Source of the DNA: Astrocystis sublimbata
Taxonomy: Eukaryota > Ascomycota > Sordariomycetes > Xylariales > Xylariaceae
Direction: 5' to 3'
DNA length: 64,000 bases
NCBI GenBank assembly: GCA_022453515.1
Contig: JAJNNY010000014.1
Location: 558,001-622,000 of the forward strand
Part shown: one piece after another, positions 37,657 through 49,095 of the stretch
How positions within the stretch are numbered: position 1 is the stretch's first letter
How the letters are laid out: each line of letters begins with the position of its first letter
The notes under the pieces: generated by a model
Told to the model about the DNA's origin: nothing
Databases searched by the model: none
Seen by the model: the letters and a program-made list of their open reading frames with translations, nothing else
Position numbers and translations under genes: made by a program

Positions 37657-38692
37657 TGGGCCTGTCTCGGGTGTGAGGCAATACCTTTGAGAGGACGGCA
37701 GATGGGGACCTCATCAGCTTGTTCTTTTTTGCACAGCGTCGCCTGCTTATTCCTCGAGGTGACGAGGCCGTTTGTTCCTGTAGGCTGGGAAATTGGGGAT
37801 GAAGGCTGACTGGTTCAGTAAGAACAGGAGGGGTTCAGGTGAGAATCTGATGCGGGTTTGATATGCAATTTGCAGTTCGTTTCACTTGTTCAACACTAAG
37901 GTGTCGCATTCATCAGGCCCGAAATTGACATTCGCACTTTTCCTTATCACTGTATGCCGATGTCGTTCGACGGCGTTGATGAATCGTTGTCAACTTCAAG
38001 GTTGTCATTGTGGGTGCTATAATTGGAGACTGCACTAGACCTAATAGGGACAATGTCGTCCTTTTTGGTGATGAAATATCTCGACTGAAGGGGGTTTCCT
38101 AGAACCAGTATCTAGCAGAACAAATAGAGTGCTGAAGTGCGACCATGCTACAAGCTCAAAGCTGTGTGGCTAATTTATTCTCGAACTTCATCATTTTAAC
38201 AAGGCAGCAAATCTGCGTGGGCATCGTGGCGGGTGCATTGTGTTGATGCTGTTAGTGCTGCCAGAACACCAAGAGATGCACATGCGAGCCGAAACTAGCA
38301 CCGACCGAAAGACTCTGATCTTGCCACATGCAGTCATGGAGTTTGAATGAGCTACAACACACATTCCTTATCGTGGAGGAAATGTAAATGTATATCATCT
38401 GTTCCCGGATAGTTTTTGGGGTAGACTCATCACTGCTACCTTATTGCGCAATGCACAGAAGGAGGTACGAAACACTGCACATGCCTCTAATCTGCAATGT
38501 CACTTAACGTTGTTACGATGTGTTAGAATATATAGACTGATTGCTAAAGTACTTAGGTTTATAAAGCGTCTCGTTTGGAACCCCAGCTTGGATATACCCA
38601 GGTCTTCGTTTCATTCTGGCATTGAAAGGCCTGCGTGCCTCTCATATGAAACTTCGAAAGACAATCACACAGCTATTTTTGAAGGTGTCACT
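37657..38692. other. Intergenic region between the BTB-like gene and FTR1
   Basis: One kilobase containing the promoter of the BTB-like gene and the 3' flank of FTR1. No other gene is supported. The ATG-started frame at 38444-39043 is antisense to FTR1 and is not credible. Confidence 0.5.
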
Positions 38693-40014
38693 CTAAGCCG
38701 GTGCGACAGACTGAGACGCTTCCTGCTTCGTCACCGAGTTCGACCTTTCTTCAACAACACTCGACTCATTCTCGGCGATAGCCTTCTTCGCCTTCATGAA
38801 CGGCAAGTGACCCTTGAGCTCACGGTATCGCATGACTCCCAGAGCAGTGACAATGGCGATCCAGTAGACGTTGTATCCGATGACCGAACCATATGTCGCC
38901 GAATTGGTCCATCCGAGAATAGCGTTGAAGATACCCCAACCGCCGCCGCCGTTGAGTTCTGGGCTGCAGCACTATGGGAGCAAAAAAATCAGCATTGTGT
39001 ATATGGAACAATGAGGAAGAGTGAGGGGTTGAACTTACGTTGACGTGCCACACGCTCTTGCTAATGTCGTAGGAGCCTGGTCCGCTTCCTAACTCGGCAG
39101 CATCGCCACCAACGATGTTGTTCCACTGCTGAGCCTCAAAGTACCAGATGGCGCGCGAGAAAAGACCGGCGCCGACTAGGTACAGCAAGCAAGTGGAGAC
39201 GACGAGGAAGAATTGCAGCCGAGTAGTTGTGCCGCCCCTGAATCAAATCAGTACAACATTCACAGAGATTCCCATTAGATGTGCAACTTACCGGTACAAG
39301 AGATAGCCCACGGCGATACCAACAAGCAGGCCAACAACAACAGGCAGCGGCACAGCCGTAGCGGGCGCCGAAAACGAGACACCAGCGATGAAGACAATCG
39401 CCTCAATGCCCTCTCTCAGCACCGTGATGAACGGGAGGAAGAACATGGTGTACTTCTCCGCGAAGCGCTTCAGCCATCCGAAGCGTGATCCACGGCCGAC
39501 ATTGACGGGCTCCTCGAGGGCCTTGGCGAGCTTGACGCGCCACTTCTCCTGCACCTTGCCGACGCGGAGAAGGGCGATGCCGATGACGCTGATGATCAGG
39601 GAGGCGACGAGTGCGAATGCACCCTCATAGTTGTATTCGTTAGACTCCCATGCGTTGCGGCCTACGGTGTAGAAGGTGCCGATGATGGCTGCTGCGACGA
39701 CGAGGCAGATGAAGAAGCCTAGACCGACGCCTAGCCACACCTTTATTGGTTTGATATTAGTATGACAATCCCGCGCAAGTAGTATGTTGATGACACTTTG
39801 GTTGTCGTGGTTGTTGAATGCAGGTGCTTTGGGCTGACCAAGGGTCGGGCTATCTCACCTGTCTAACAAGTTTCTTGTACACAGCGACATCACGATGGGG
39901 GCCATCGAGAGTCTGTTTCAGGAATGCGAGGAGTACAGAGACAATGATGACTGTCTCCAGTGTCTCTCGAAAGACGACGAGGAAGACGGGGACGGAAAAT
40001 ACGTCTTTCGTCAT
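38693..40014 (-). CDS. FTR1: High-affinity iron permease Ftr1
   Basis: Four exons: 40014-39859, 39740-39292, 39237-39039 and 38971-38693, giving 360 residues. It is a plasma-membrane channel that takes Fe3+ directly from the Fet3 ferroxidase. Both REXXE iron-binding motifs are present: RETLE at residues 16-20 and REGIE at 161-165. About seven hydrophobic segments are visible. The conserved C-terminal part has [20 protein letters not shown], then [15 protein letters not shown]. The cytosolic tail is Glu/Ser/Val-rich. Introns are 118, 54 and 67 nt with good signals. The gene is divergent from FET3, with a GATA-type iron motif only 60 bp before the ATG. It should be induced in low iron. Confidence 0.96.
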
Positions 40015-40073
40015 GATGGCGGTTGAATGATCTCTGAAGCTTTACTGCATGTGAGAGGAGATGGAACGAGAAG

Positions 40074-40082
40074 ATCAGATAA
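40074..40082 (+). promoter_or_regulatory. Iron GATA-factor site ATCAGATAA
   Basis: An exact ATCWGATAA match 60 bp upstream of the FTR1 ATG. A bound repressor here would lie over the likely transcription start or 5' UTR of FTR1. Confidence 0.8.
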
Positions 40083-40211
40083 TAGATATGTTAACCGTCC
40101 AAGACAAGACATGCACGCCGAGGGTTGGGACGCCAGAGCCACCCGGATTCGCCTAATCCCATGAGTCGGTACAACGTGCCTACGGAACCCTGTTCCGCGA
40201 TTATCTTTTCT

Positions 40212-40220
40212 ATCTGATAA
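40212..40220 (+). promoter_or_regulatory. Iron GATA-factor site ATCTGATAA
   Basis: An exact consensus match about 200 bp upstream of FTR1. It is only 8 bp from the next copy, a spacing that could allow cooperative binding. A further reversed GATAAT core (ATTATC) lies just before it, at about 40199. Confidence 0.8.
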
Positions 40221-40227
40221 AACACGG

Positions 40228-40236
40228 ATCTGATAA
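40228..40236 (+). promoter_or_regulatory. Iron GATA-factor site ATCTGATAA
   Basis: The second member of the tandem pair upstream of FTR1, in the same orientation as its partner at 40212-40220. Confidence 0.8.
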
Positions 40237-41508
40237 TCTAGAGGTGGTGTGGGGGCATCCATCCCTCTCACAAAGACTTGACAACGTATGATGGTAGGGG
40301 ATTGTATGTGACAACGCCGATAGCGGCTAATTAAGCATCGGGCTAGGAATTGCTCGGTACGATCCTCATCCTATTTTGAAGCGGACTGAGAAAAAAGTCT
40401 TTCCCAGCTAATCTAGCCTCTGTCGAGATTGATGCCGGCCGGTGTCGTATAACGCTACTGAGAAGTGTTCGCATCTACTACGCCGCTGCTCTCGCCTCTT
40501 GTTGTAGATTTGAGACTAGCCGGTGTAAATCAGGAAATAAATAGGGAATTATGGAAACCGAAAGCTCATGTAGGCTAATGCATAGAATCAGGTCCGGCCT
40601 TTTGTCTCACATGGTTGCTTTGGCTGGCCGCTGACAAGCATGGGGTGCAGCAACCATCACATTAGTTTACCTAAACTTGTATGCCACGCCAGCCAAGATA
40701 CAGCCAAGTTAGCACAAGCTTTTCTGGTTGCCCTAGATCCATTGGCATCTCGGATATCGATCGATCGTCAACTATCATTCCTTTAAGCTGTCCCCCAGTT
40801 GACAAGCATTAACAGTGGTCAATGTCAGGACTGATTCCCTCCCATCTCAGCGGAAACTTCCACGACCGGTCTATTCCCACTCTGCACTAGCAAACAGACA
40901 ATGAAGTCTAGATCCCCTCCACTTCTGATGCTACAGTTCAGCTCCCTGGATCGGTATAGTACTGGATAGCGAATCAAGCCTACCAGTCGAGATCGTGCCA
41001 GTGGGCCCTTGATCCCTGCATGCGATACCACCACCTTCATTCAGCCGGTTTTTGCTTGCTCGACTTTTAACCCTCGAGAAGTAACCCAAACCCGTCTCTT
41101 TTGGACCGGGGAGCTAAGCTGCAAGATATCTAGCAGTACAGCTGATTTACCAGATTTTCGGGTCCTAGACTGAGTATTCCAACTCTTAACCATTCAAGAC
41201 TCAGTCTAAGACAGACAAGCTCCCCACTTCGTGCTCCTCGTCCTCGTTGACGCCGAACTGGTTTGACTGCAGGCTGAACTGAACCGAACTGACAATGCGG
41301 GATAATATCACACCACACTCAACCAGTCATTGTCCTCGACCCTTGCCGCACTGGCTTCCTCGTCCTTCCGTACTCCTATGTCGGCCTATAGTAGCATTTA
41401 GGTGGTGGCACGACGGCGGGAAGGAGGGGTTGGCGTTGTGCTACGGTGCAGGCTAGTCGTGTCATTCATCGTATTGGTAGCCCGGCTTTGCTGGTCACCG
41501 TAGTGAGG

Positions 41509-41517
41509 ATCTGATAA
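41509..41517 (+). promoter_or_regulatory. Iron GATA-factor site ATCTGATAA near FET3
   Basis: An exact consensus match about 400 bp upstream of the FET3 ATG. A weaker TTGATAAG core follows at about 41622. Confidence 0.75.
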
Positions 41518-41915
41518 GCGACGATCCCAGTAGTCCAGACAAAGGCGACCATATTTTCCCAGACCAACGAGTCGGGCTACCACACCACCTTCTTGACTGG
41601 ATTGATCTAATCTGATGGCTGATTGATAAGACAAAACTTGTTCTTCTGCACCCTAGTCTGAAAGTCATGTCTTGAATCCTGGAACCACTACGGTGCCGCA
41701 TGCTCTTTGCTACCTACCTCGTTCCCCCTGTGTGGCATGGTCTCTCGAAGCTATTGATCGTTTTGAATAATTCGTTCTCGCGTGCAGGTAGCACTTCTTT
41801 CTTGCTTGTTCCTATTCTGGAATTGCTCATCTCGAGTGTAACAACATAATATCAACTTCATTTTGTTGCTTTACTGATACCTGGAGACCTACTGCCTTGT
41901 CGGTGTGTCCTCGAA

Positions 41916-44333
41916 ATGAAGTCGCTTACAAGATGCGCCGCCGTGTTGGTCTCGGCATTACATCTCGCTGCCGCAGCGACAGTAACATACGACTTCAACA
42001 TCGGCTGGGTAACAGCCAACCCAGACGGCGCCTTTGACCGCACAACAATCGGCATCAATGGAAAATGGCCAATTCCTCAGATCGATGCCAATATCGGCGA
42101 CAATGTCATTGTACACGCCCACAACCAGCTGGGTAACCAATCGACCTCGTTGCATTTCCACGGCCTGTTCCAGAATGGAACGGCGCACATGGACGGCCCG
42201 GCGCAAGTATCACAGTGTAGCATACCGCCAGGAGGGAGCTTCGCATATAACTTCACTGTGAGTAAATTGCTCGATTATTGATCAAGAGACAAGAGGAGAA
42301 TGAAGTAAGAGAGTGGAAATAAGCTCATGAAGTCCTCTAGATCAACCAACCCGGCACATACTGGTACCACTCCCACACCGGCGGGCAATACCCCGACGGT
42401 CTGCGCGGACCTCTGATCATCCACGACCCCAAGTCGCCTTTCAAAGGCCAATACGACGAAGAGCTCGTGCTCACCGTATCAGACTGGTACCACGAGCAGA
42501 TGGCCACCCTGCTGCCCGCATTCAACTCCAAGGGGAACCCAACCGGCGCCGAGCCCGTGCCTCAAGCAGCGCTCTTCAACGAGACGCAGGACCTGAAAGT
42601 TGCCGTGCAGCCGGGCAAGACGTATCTGTTCCGCATGGTCAACATTGGCGCTTTTGCCGGGCAGTATGTCTGGTTTGAGGGCCACAATATCTCCATTGTC
42701 GAGGTCGATGGGGTCTATACGCAGCCGGCGGAGGCCGAGATGATCTATTTGTCGGCTGCGCAGCGGTGCAGTTTCTTGCTCACCACGAAGAATGAGACGA
42801 GTGCCAACTTTGCGTTTATCGCGAGCATGGATACTGTAAGTTCAGTTGGCTTGCATATATCCCCTGTCGTTATGCTGCTGTTATCATCCTCGATGATCGC
42901 GATAGCTACTTGTGGAAGTATTGACTTGGCTAATGGTTTGTGTGCTCCTCAGACATTGTTCGACGTTCTCCCAGACGATCTCAACTACAACGTGACGGGG
43001 TGGCTCACATACGACGACACGAAGGAGTTCCCGGCGCCCGCCTTGGTCGACGAGCTAGACCCCTTCGACGACATCACGCTGGTTCCGTACGACAACATCA
43101 CCCGCTTCGGCGAGCCTGACAAGACAATTGAATTTAACGTGATCATGGACAATCTGAACGACGGAGCGAACTAGTAAGAAATCTGCCCAGCTCTCCATTC
43201 ATGCAAACCCCATTTCCTTACTACACACACTCTCTTCCCCCCGAACCCTTAATTCAACCTCGATCGTTCCGACAAGACACATTATCATGACATACTAACA
43301 AAACCCCCAGCGCCTTCTTCAACAACATCTCCTACAAAGCCCCCAAAGTGCCCTCTCTCTACACGGCGCTATCCGCAGGAGATCTCGCCACAGACCCGAC
43401 CATCTACGGAGAATACACGCACTCCTTCGTGCTCGAGCGCGACGAGATCGTGCAGATCGTCGTGAACAACCTCGACTCAGGCCGCCACCCCTTCCATCTC
43501 CACGGGCACAACTTCCAGGCGCTGTACCGGTCCGAGGAGGAGGCGGGCGTGTTCGAGGACGCCAACGTCACCGAGGCTGATTTCCCTAAAATCCCCATGC
43601 GTAGAGACACGTTTGTGCTGTATCCGGATGGGAATATCGTGTTGCGGTTCAAGGCTGATAATCCCGGTAAGTTAATTATTTCCCACACCAAGACATTGTC
43701 ATGATAGTGTCAATGCCTCATTGTTTGGCCCCCGCCCTCCATCAAAATACTAACAGAAACGAAAGGCATCTGGCTCTTCCACTGCCACATCGAATGGCAC
43801 GTGACGTCGGGTCTCATCGCCACTATGGTCGAGGCGCCGCTCGATTTGCAGAAGAGTCTCACTCTGCCGCAGAACCATCTCGACGCGTGCGCCGCGCAGG
43901 GGATTGCCACCGTCGGCAACGCGGCCGGCAATGATGTCGACTTCACCGACTTGAAGGGCCAGAACGCGCCGCCGGGACGCTTGCCCGATGGGTGAGTTTG
44001 ATTTCCTCCTTACCCGCTTCACTTTATAAAACATAGACTAACCTTAATTGAAACAGATTCACAACAAGAGGCAAAGTCGCCCTAGCATTCAGCATCCTAA
44101 GCGGCATCATCGGTGTTGTCGCCGTGGCACTGTACGGGTTGGCGGCTGATCCCAGCGCCCACAACACCCAGGACAACATCCATAGCAAGGCCGCTGCCAC
44201 CGCCGTTACGCAAACTGGACAGAGCCATCAGACTGCAGGGTCATTGAACAGCTCGGAGGCGAACGGGGAGACGGAGCCCAAGGAAGTATTGGTGGGTGCC
44301 GGAACTGGGGCTGGGGCGGGGAGGACGTCCTGA
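41916..44333 (+). CDS. FET3: Plasma-membrane multicopper ferroxidase Fet3
   Basis: Six exons: 41916-42257, 42341-42835, 42953-43173, 43311-43666, 43766-43991 and 44057-44333, giving 638 residues. It oxidises Fe2+ to Fe3+ outside the cell and hands it to Ftr1. A signal peptide covers about residues 1-20. All four copper motifs are present: HFHG (80-83), WYHSH (H124, H126), HPFHLHGH (412-419) and HCHIEWH (477-483) with the type 1 copper Cys478. Many N-glycosylation sequons are seen. A single membrane anchor (about 554-576) and a Ser/Thr/Ala/Gly-rich cytosolic tail distinguish it from secreted laccases. Introns of 65-137 nt have GT..AG ends, and the exons join in frame. The divergent pairing with FTR1 supports the ferroxidase call. 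Confidence 0.96.
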
Positions 44334-44549
44334 CCTAACGATGTATTTACCTGCACCTAAACCTCTCTCTAGGTATTATATATTCCCGAGCTAGCATGGT
44401 TACACTTATATCTAATCAATCATGTTCCATCTCGTTCATTTAACATTCCTCACTCATGCATGCTCTACGACCTATCTAAGCAAGCGACGGAAACAATGAC
44501 CTCGCTTGATAGAAGCAAATTTATGTCGAAGTTGCTTTCGAACTCATAT

Positions 44550-44888
44550 TTACGAAAACTTGAAGAGTTTATAAAGGGAGGGTATATTCCAATTGCCGAT
44601 GCCCCAAACCATACCACTACGACTCTCTAACGCCAACGCTTCCCGAAACCCGTACCGAACTCCGCCTCTGACCACGTTCCTGGTAACAACAAATGTCGAG
44701 TTTGCCATCGTATTCCGAGCAACGCTCCAGGTGTTGTAGTAGACCATGATAGACCCTAGCGCCACGCCGATATTGTACAAAATAACGAACATCTGACCAA
44801 CAGTCGCCTGAACAGCATTCAGGTCGCTGGCCGGGGCTTCAAGCCGTGCTTGCGTGTCCTTCGTGTTTTGAAGAAATTCGTTCCGCTT
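44550..44888 (-). other. Unexplained open frame downstream of the kinase gene
   Basis: An open frame of about 110 codons between the FET3 and kinase 3' ends, stopping near 44550. It has an internal ATG at 44792 that gives 80 residues. The product has one clear hydrophobic segment (MFVILYNIGVALGSIMVYY) followed by a basic stretch (VVTRNVVRGGVRYGFREAL). An AG acceptor-like site lies at its upstream end. It could be a short membrane protein, a last exon or a relic. I do not recognise it. Confidence 0.3.
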
Positions 44889-46674
44889 TTACAAGCTTGG
44901 TTTTTTTTCTTTTTTTAGGTTATCTTGTTGGTTTGATTGATTTGTATCGAAGCCTAGGTCGAGGCGTCTGTATTGTATGATAAGCTCGTCGGGTGTGATC
45001 CGACTCGCGGGCCGGTCATCTAGCATGCGAGCAATGAGTTCACCAAGCTCGTCGGCAAGATCTATTGCCAGGGCTTCTCTTTCGACCAACTTGAGCCATC
45101 CTTTCATGTGCTTGTTCGCGGACGATGACAAGCCTATTTCCCTGATTGTCCAAGACGGAATGTCGACTCCGGTGTCTGGTAGCCTGATACGACGGCGGAG
45201 ATATAGAGCTACAACCCCCAACGCCCATACGTCGCATGGGGCCTTGCGTTCCTTGTGATATAGATATTCGGGCCCCACATACCAAGGTGTCCCCCCCGAG
45301 GATGCGCTAGAGCCATCGAAGGTGCCGAGCCCAAAATCGATCAGGACGGCCTTCTTGCCACAGTAAAGAATGTTGGAGGGCTTTATGTCGTTATGTAAGA
45401 TGCGCTTTCCGCGGAGATACTGCAGCGCCTGCGCCATATCCCGCAAAACGAGTAGAGCATCAGCGTCAGTACCCCGGAACTTCTTATCGATTTTAAAGTC
45501 ACACCAGCTGGATAAATCCCGAGCATCAATACGTTCTAGGAACAGAGCATGGACGCGAGCATCGCCCCCGAGGAGCTTTACAATGTTGTCCTAAGCTCAA
45601 CGTCAGCAATGTCATCATCACACACCGAATCAGTGACGAAAAAGGACCCACAGATTGAATACCGAGATGTACTTTGTATTCGTTCAGCCAGCTCCGTCCG
45701 CGAGCGAGGGCATCACGATTGGAGCTTCTCTTAAACGCCTTGACGACGATGACCTCCTTCGCGTGTCCTGAGTGTCTTGCCTGAAAGACAATGGCCGATC
45801 TGGTCTCCCCTATTCGTCGCATGCGAAAAAGCGTGAAGTTGGTGTCGTTGTTGACATCTGAGGCATGAAATCGAGCGACTTCGCCCTCGACCAGGTCACC
45901 GATGCAGTCTAGCTGTCTGGCCACGGTGCCGGAGGACCCATCGATGGTCGACTCAATCGTAGCATCTTGTTCGGCTGCGCCGCGCTTGGATCCCGCAATT
46001 CGCTGCAACGAAAGGGCCATCACTTCCAAGACGCGTGTCCGCGGGCGGATCAAGGCTTGGAAGACATGTGGTCCATTAGACGGGCCGAATTTCCAGGAAC
46101 CAACGGTGACAACAGCGGTAGAATATGCGTCGATGGTGAATTGGCCCTCGGGTTCGCCTTCGGCAGGGTTGGGATGATCTGAAGGCGAGACCTGTAGCGG
46201 GAAAGCCGCCTTGTTGAACACAAGCACCGAGTCCTGATAGGGGTCAAAATGAACCTCGCAAGGCAACGGCCCGCTGATGGATCTACTTGTGTGTTCTGGT
46301 GACTCGCGGACAGCGAGGCAGCTCACACCACACCCTGACTGGGCCCCGGTGGGAAACAAGGTCGCGGGCTCGGCACCGGCTATTGCGATGCCATGTATCT
46401 CCACAGGCTGAAAAAGCAAGCGGCAGTCCAGGTGCGTCGACTGCAGCGAGGCGATGGGGCAGTCCCGCTGAGCACGACAAGACTCGGGCGACCGAAGCCT
46501 AGCTTCAATAGAGGTGCTGCCACTCTGCTTGGTTTCGTGCTGCAGACTCTCCAGAATGCGATTCTCTACATGGCCAGTAGAGAAAGGGTTGGTTGGCTCA
46601 AAAGAATCCTCCGGGAGTTCAAGAACAGCTCCGCTCGCAACGGCATCGGGGAAGGGGTCCAACGAGGCGGACAT
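44889..46674 (-). CDS. Divergent Ser/Thr protein kinase with FHA-like N-terminal region
   Basis: Two exons, 46674-45652 and 45590-44889, giving 574 residues. The 61 nt intron starts GTGGGT and ends GCTTAG, phase 0. Residues about 1-280 hold no clear domain except an FHA-like stretch (CEVHFDPYQDSVLVFNKAAF). The kinase domain starts near 285. It has a degenerate Gly-rich loop (IGETRSAIVF), the ATP-binding Lys312 in VIVVKAF, a catalytic loop HNDIKPSN with Asp409 and HND in place of HRD, DFG at 426-428, and GPE in place of APE. The catalytic residues are therefore kept, and activity is likely. The C-terminus ends in a short lysine-rich tail. Similar kinases occur in expanded fungal families whose substrates are unknown. 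Confidence 0.82.
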
Positions 46675-47266
46675 GGCTCAGCGGTTTGTTTCGTAGCATA
46701 AGCCATGTCCACCCGTGCACAACTTGGAACGACTACATCCATATATACACAAAAGAAGGGCGATGATATCGAGCGCGCGCCTAGACTGCAGTATCTATCC
46801 GTTGTGTAGGCGCCGTGGCTGTTCCATGTCGCAGTTGTTGGTATCAGAGCGGGTGGCTGTTGGCCAATCATTTCTAGCGAAATAGTATAGTGTGTTGAGG
46901 CAGTTGGGTAGGTATCTCGAGGTTGGCTGGCACAAAGTTGGATGCGAGTCACGCCGTGCTTCGAAGTACGAAGCTAGCAGTGCTGGATAACGAGTAACAA
47001 GCCCTGTAATTAAAGTGGGCCAATCTCATCAAGCGCATCGTCTAACCAGAAATGGTCTAATATAGATCTAGAGACTTCCCATCGAGTTACGGGGCCGAGG
47101 GGGCTAATTAATTCCCGATAGATACTTATCTTACTTACCTACATGTAGGTGCCGACCTAGGTAGGTACCTCCTTCATATCACCTCCAAATACCAGATCCC
47201 TCGGCCCAGCCTCTCCCATCCACCTTTGCTGAACATACCTATGCGCAGTCGAGGAAATCAAAGACA
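46675..47266. other. Intergenic region between the kinase gene and the proline-rich protein gene
   Basis: A divergent promoter region of about 590 bp. It contains a cluster of ACCTAGGTAGGTACC-like palindromic sequence at about 47130-47170. No gene is supported. Confidence 0.5.
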
Positions 47267-48127
47267 ATGGCTCAACCCTCCCACCAGCCCGAGAGGCCAG
47301 TCAAGGAGCTCCGTCGGCCCTCCGAGCATGACCTCTACGAAGCGAGAGAACTCCACTGGCCTGCCTATTCCGTGGGCATGAGGATGCCCGACCTTTGGGG
47401 AAGTCTGCACGACGACTATAACACGCTTCGCATCTCCATCCAGTGCCAGCGCGCTTTCCATCTCGACGTCCGAGAACTTGCCACTGCGGCTCGAAGCCAT
47501 GATGAGTTCCACCGCCTCATGGCCGAGCGCTCCGACGCCCGTTTCCGGGAAGTCGCAAGCGCCCTTGACGATATTGGCGTGAGCCTTGTCATGACCCCCG
47601 ACCGCATCCCCTACGATCTATGGACGCAGTTCATCCAGTTCGGGAGAAGCATGTCTGCTGCCGATCTTGCTGTCTTCCTTGCCGGTTTCGAGGATCCCGA
47701 ACACGTAAAAGCGAGGAAAAGGCGAGATGAAAGGGTGGCTGCACAAAGGGTCGAGATGGCCGCGAAGACCAGCTTACCAGCCTGTCTTCCGCCGCCCATG
47801 CCCGAGTCGCCGACAACTGCACCCGCACCCGCCCCCGTCGACCCGCCTACACCGCCGGACTCTATCCCTCCATCCGACCGATCGCCTGTCGAGGCGTCAG
47901 TCCAACACCCCGAGCCCACGCCGCCTACTTCACCCTCGGTTTCGCACAACACCCGCGACAATACGCAACATCTCCCCAAGCCATCGCCACCGAGAAGGTC
48001 GAGCCGTCAAACACGTCCGCGGAAGCAGACCACCGACGATATCGTCAAAAGAAACCTCCGGCCTCGCCCAGCGGGAATAGCACAACAAAAACCCAACACC
48101 CGCTCCCAACGCAGGAAACGCCCTTGA
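47267..48127 (+). CDS. Hypothetical protein, helical N-half and basic proline-rich C-half
   Basis: A single-exon frame of 286 residues with clean coding composition. Residues 1-160 look folded and mostly helical (FHLDVRELATAARSHDEF, then RFREVASALDDIGVSLVM and LWTQFIQFGRSMSAADLAV), ending in a charged helix rich in Arg, Glu and Lys. Residues 165-245 are Pro/Ser/Thr-rich. The C-terminus is strongly basic (RRSSRQTRPRKQ, TRSQRRKRP) and could act as a nuclear localisation or nucleic-acid-binding tail. The ATG at 47267 has A at -3 (CAATGG). I do not recognise the family. It sits at the edge of the decayed accessory segment, so it may be lineage-specific. Confidence 0.68.
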   Translation: MAQPSHQPERPVKELRRPSEHDLYEARELHWPAYSVGMRMPDLWGSLHDDYNTLRISIQCQRAFHLDVRELATAARSHDEFHRLMAERSDARFREVASALDDIGVSLVMTPDRIPYDLWTQFIQFGRSMSAADLAVFLAGFEDPEHVKARKRRDERVAAQRVEMAAKTSLPACLPPPMPESPTTAPAPAPVDPPTPPDSIPPSDRSPVEASVQHPEPTPPTSPSVSHNTRDNTQHLPKPSPPRRSSRQTRPRKQTTDDIVKRNLRPRPAGIAQQKPNTRSQRRKRP

Positions 48128-48260
48128 GATTCGAGGCTCACAATGGCCCGAAAAATTAAACCTTCAAATATCGCATTCACAGAACATGGTCAGAGCATCG
48201 ATCATGTTTACGCTCTGCAGAAATACTTATTCGACGGAACAATCCATCTCCTGTCGTTTC

Positions 48261-48494
48261 ACCCTTGGAGCCGACTTGAACCAGATCACTTTTGTGGAGG
48301 GATCAGTACTGGAGCCTATCTCTCTTGAATGCGAAAGATGGGAGCTGGCCGAATATCTCATCTACAACGGAGCTAATCCAGAAACGACTACTCATGCCAG
48401 TATGAACCATCCTCTGTTACTTGCCTTGCTCGTCAAATCCCCCGAAGAACCAGAGGATCAGAAAGAGGATGATTTCCAAACTTTTAGCGACTAG
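48261..48494 (+). pseudogene. Ankyrin-repeat fragment
   Basis: One frame reads LGADLNQITFVEGSVLEPIS and then CERWELAEYLIYNGANPETT, which matches the end of one ankyrin repeat and most of the next (GADLN.., ..LAEYLI.NGANPE). It stops after a short acidic stretch. Nothing upstream or downstream continues the repeat, so this is a fragment of a larger gene. Confidence 0.45.
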
Positions 48495-48968
48495 TGATCC
48501 AATCATGGAAGCTTCTGCCTCCCAAAGGATCGGCCTTCTTTCCTGTCCACCATGGTACAACGCAAATCGCAATGGGAGACTGAGATACTTCGCGCCGGCC
48601 GTGTAGATACAAGTTGACTCCAGGGAGTCGTCGGGTCTGACGCCTTTGAGTTGAGCCCTGTCACCTTGCTCTGGCTCCTAAAATGTTGCGGTACGGAGCA
48701 CGTATCCCACAAGAGCCAGTAACCGAGACACTACGTTTGGTGGATCGCATGTGTCAAACAACAGATACTATGGGCTGTCAAGGAGCCCCTGATCTGGACT
48801 GTTGGAAATACGGCTGTGTGCTTGTCTAAGGCAAGGCAGTAAGCACGCCAGTCCACATGTCTCTCGTGACCGATGTGTGCACTTCCTAGCAGGAGGGAGC
48901 ATGGAGTCCTCTGTCTTTCTTCCTGCGTCGGGCGCGCTCCGCCGTCCATCGACCCGCAGCGGCCCTCG

Positions 48969-49095
48969 CTACAAGTGAGAGTGATGGAGGACGCTCACAA
49001 GCAGAAACTTGGGGCGCAGCACCTGGATACGATAATGTCTATGGCCAACCTGGCATCGAGATACCGGCATCAAGATCGATGGGATAGGCAAAGAA
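48969..49095 (+). pseudogene. TPR fragment of a kinesin-light-chain/NLR type
   Basis: The frame reads LQVRVMEDAHKQKLGAQH and then LDTIMSMANLASRYRHQDRW. This closely follows the repeat unit of fungal NB-ARC or patatin proteins with TPR tails (.QVME.R...LG..HP.TL.SMANLA..YR.QGRW). Only one unit is left and no ATPase domain is nearby. It is probably debris of a STAND/NLR-like gene. Confidence 0.6.

Larger units (their letters stand above)
40015..41915. promoter_or_regulatory. Shared FTR1-FET3 bidirectional promoter
   Basis: 1.9 kb separate the two start codons. Four exact matches to ATCWGATAA lie inside, three near FTR1 and one near FET3. This is the consensus of the SreA/Sre/Urbs1/Fep1 GATA repressors, which shut down iron uptake genes when iron is plentiful. 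Random expectation for this motif on both strands is roughly one per 65 kb. No open frame of interest occurs between the genes. Confidence 0.85.
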
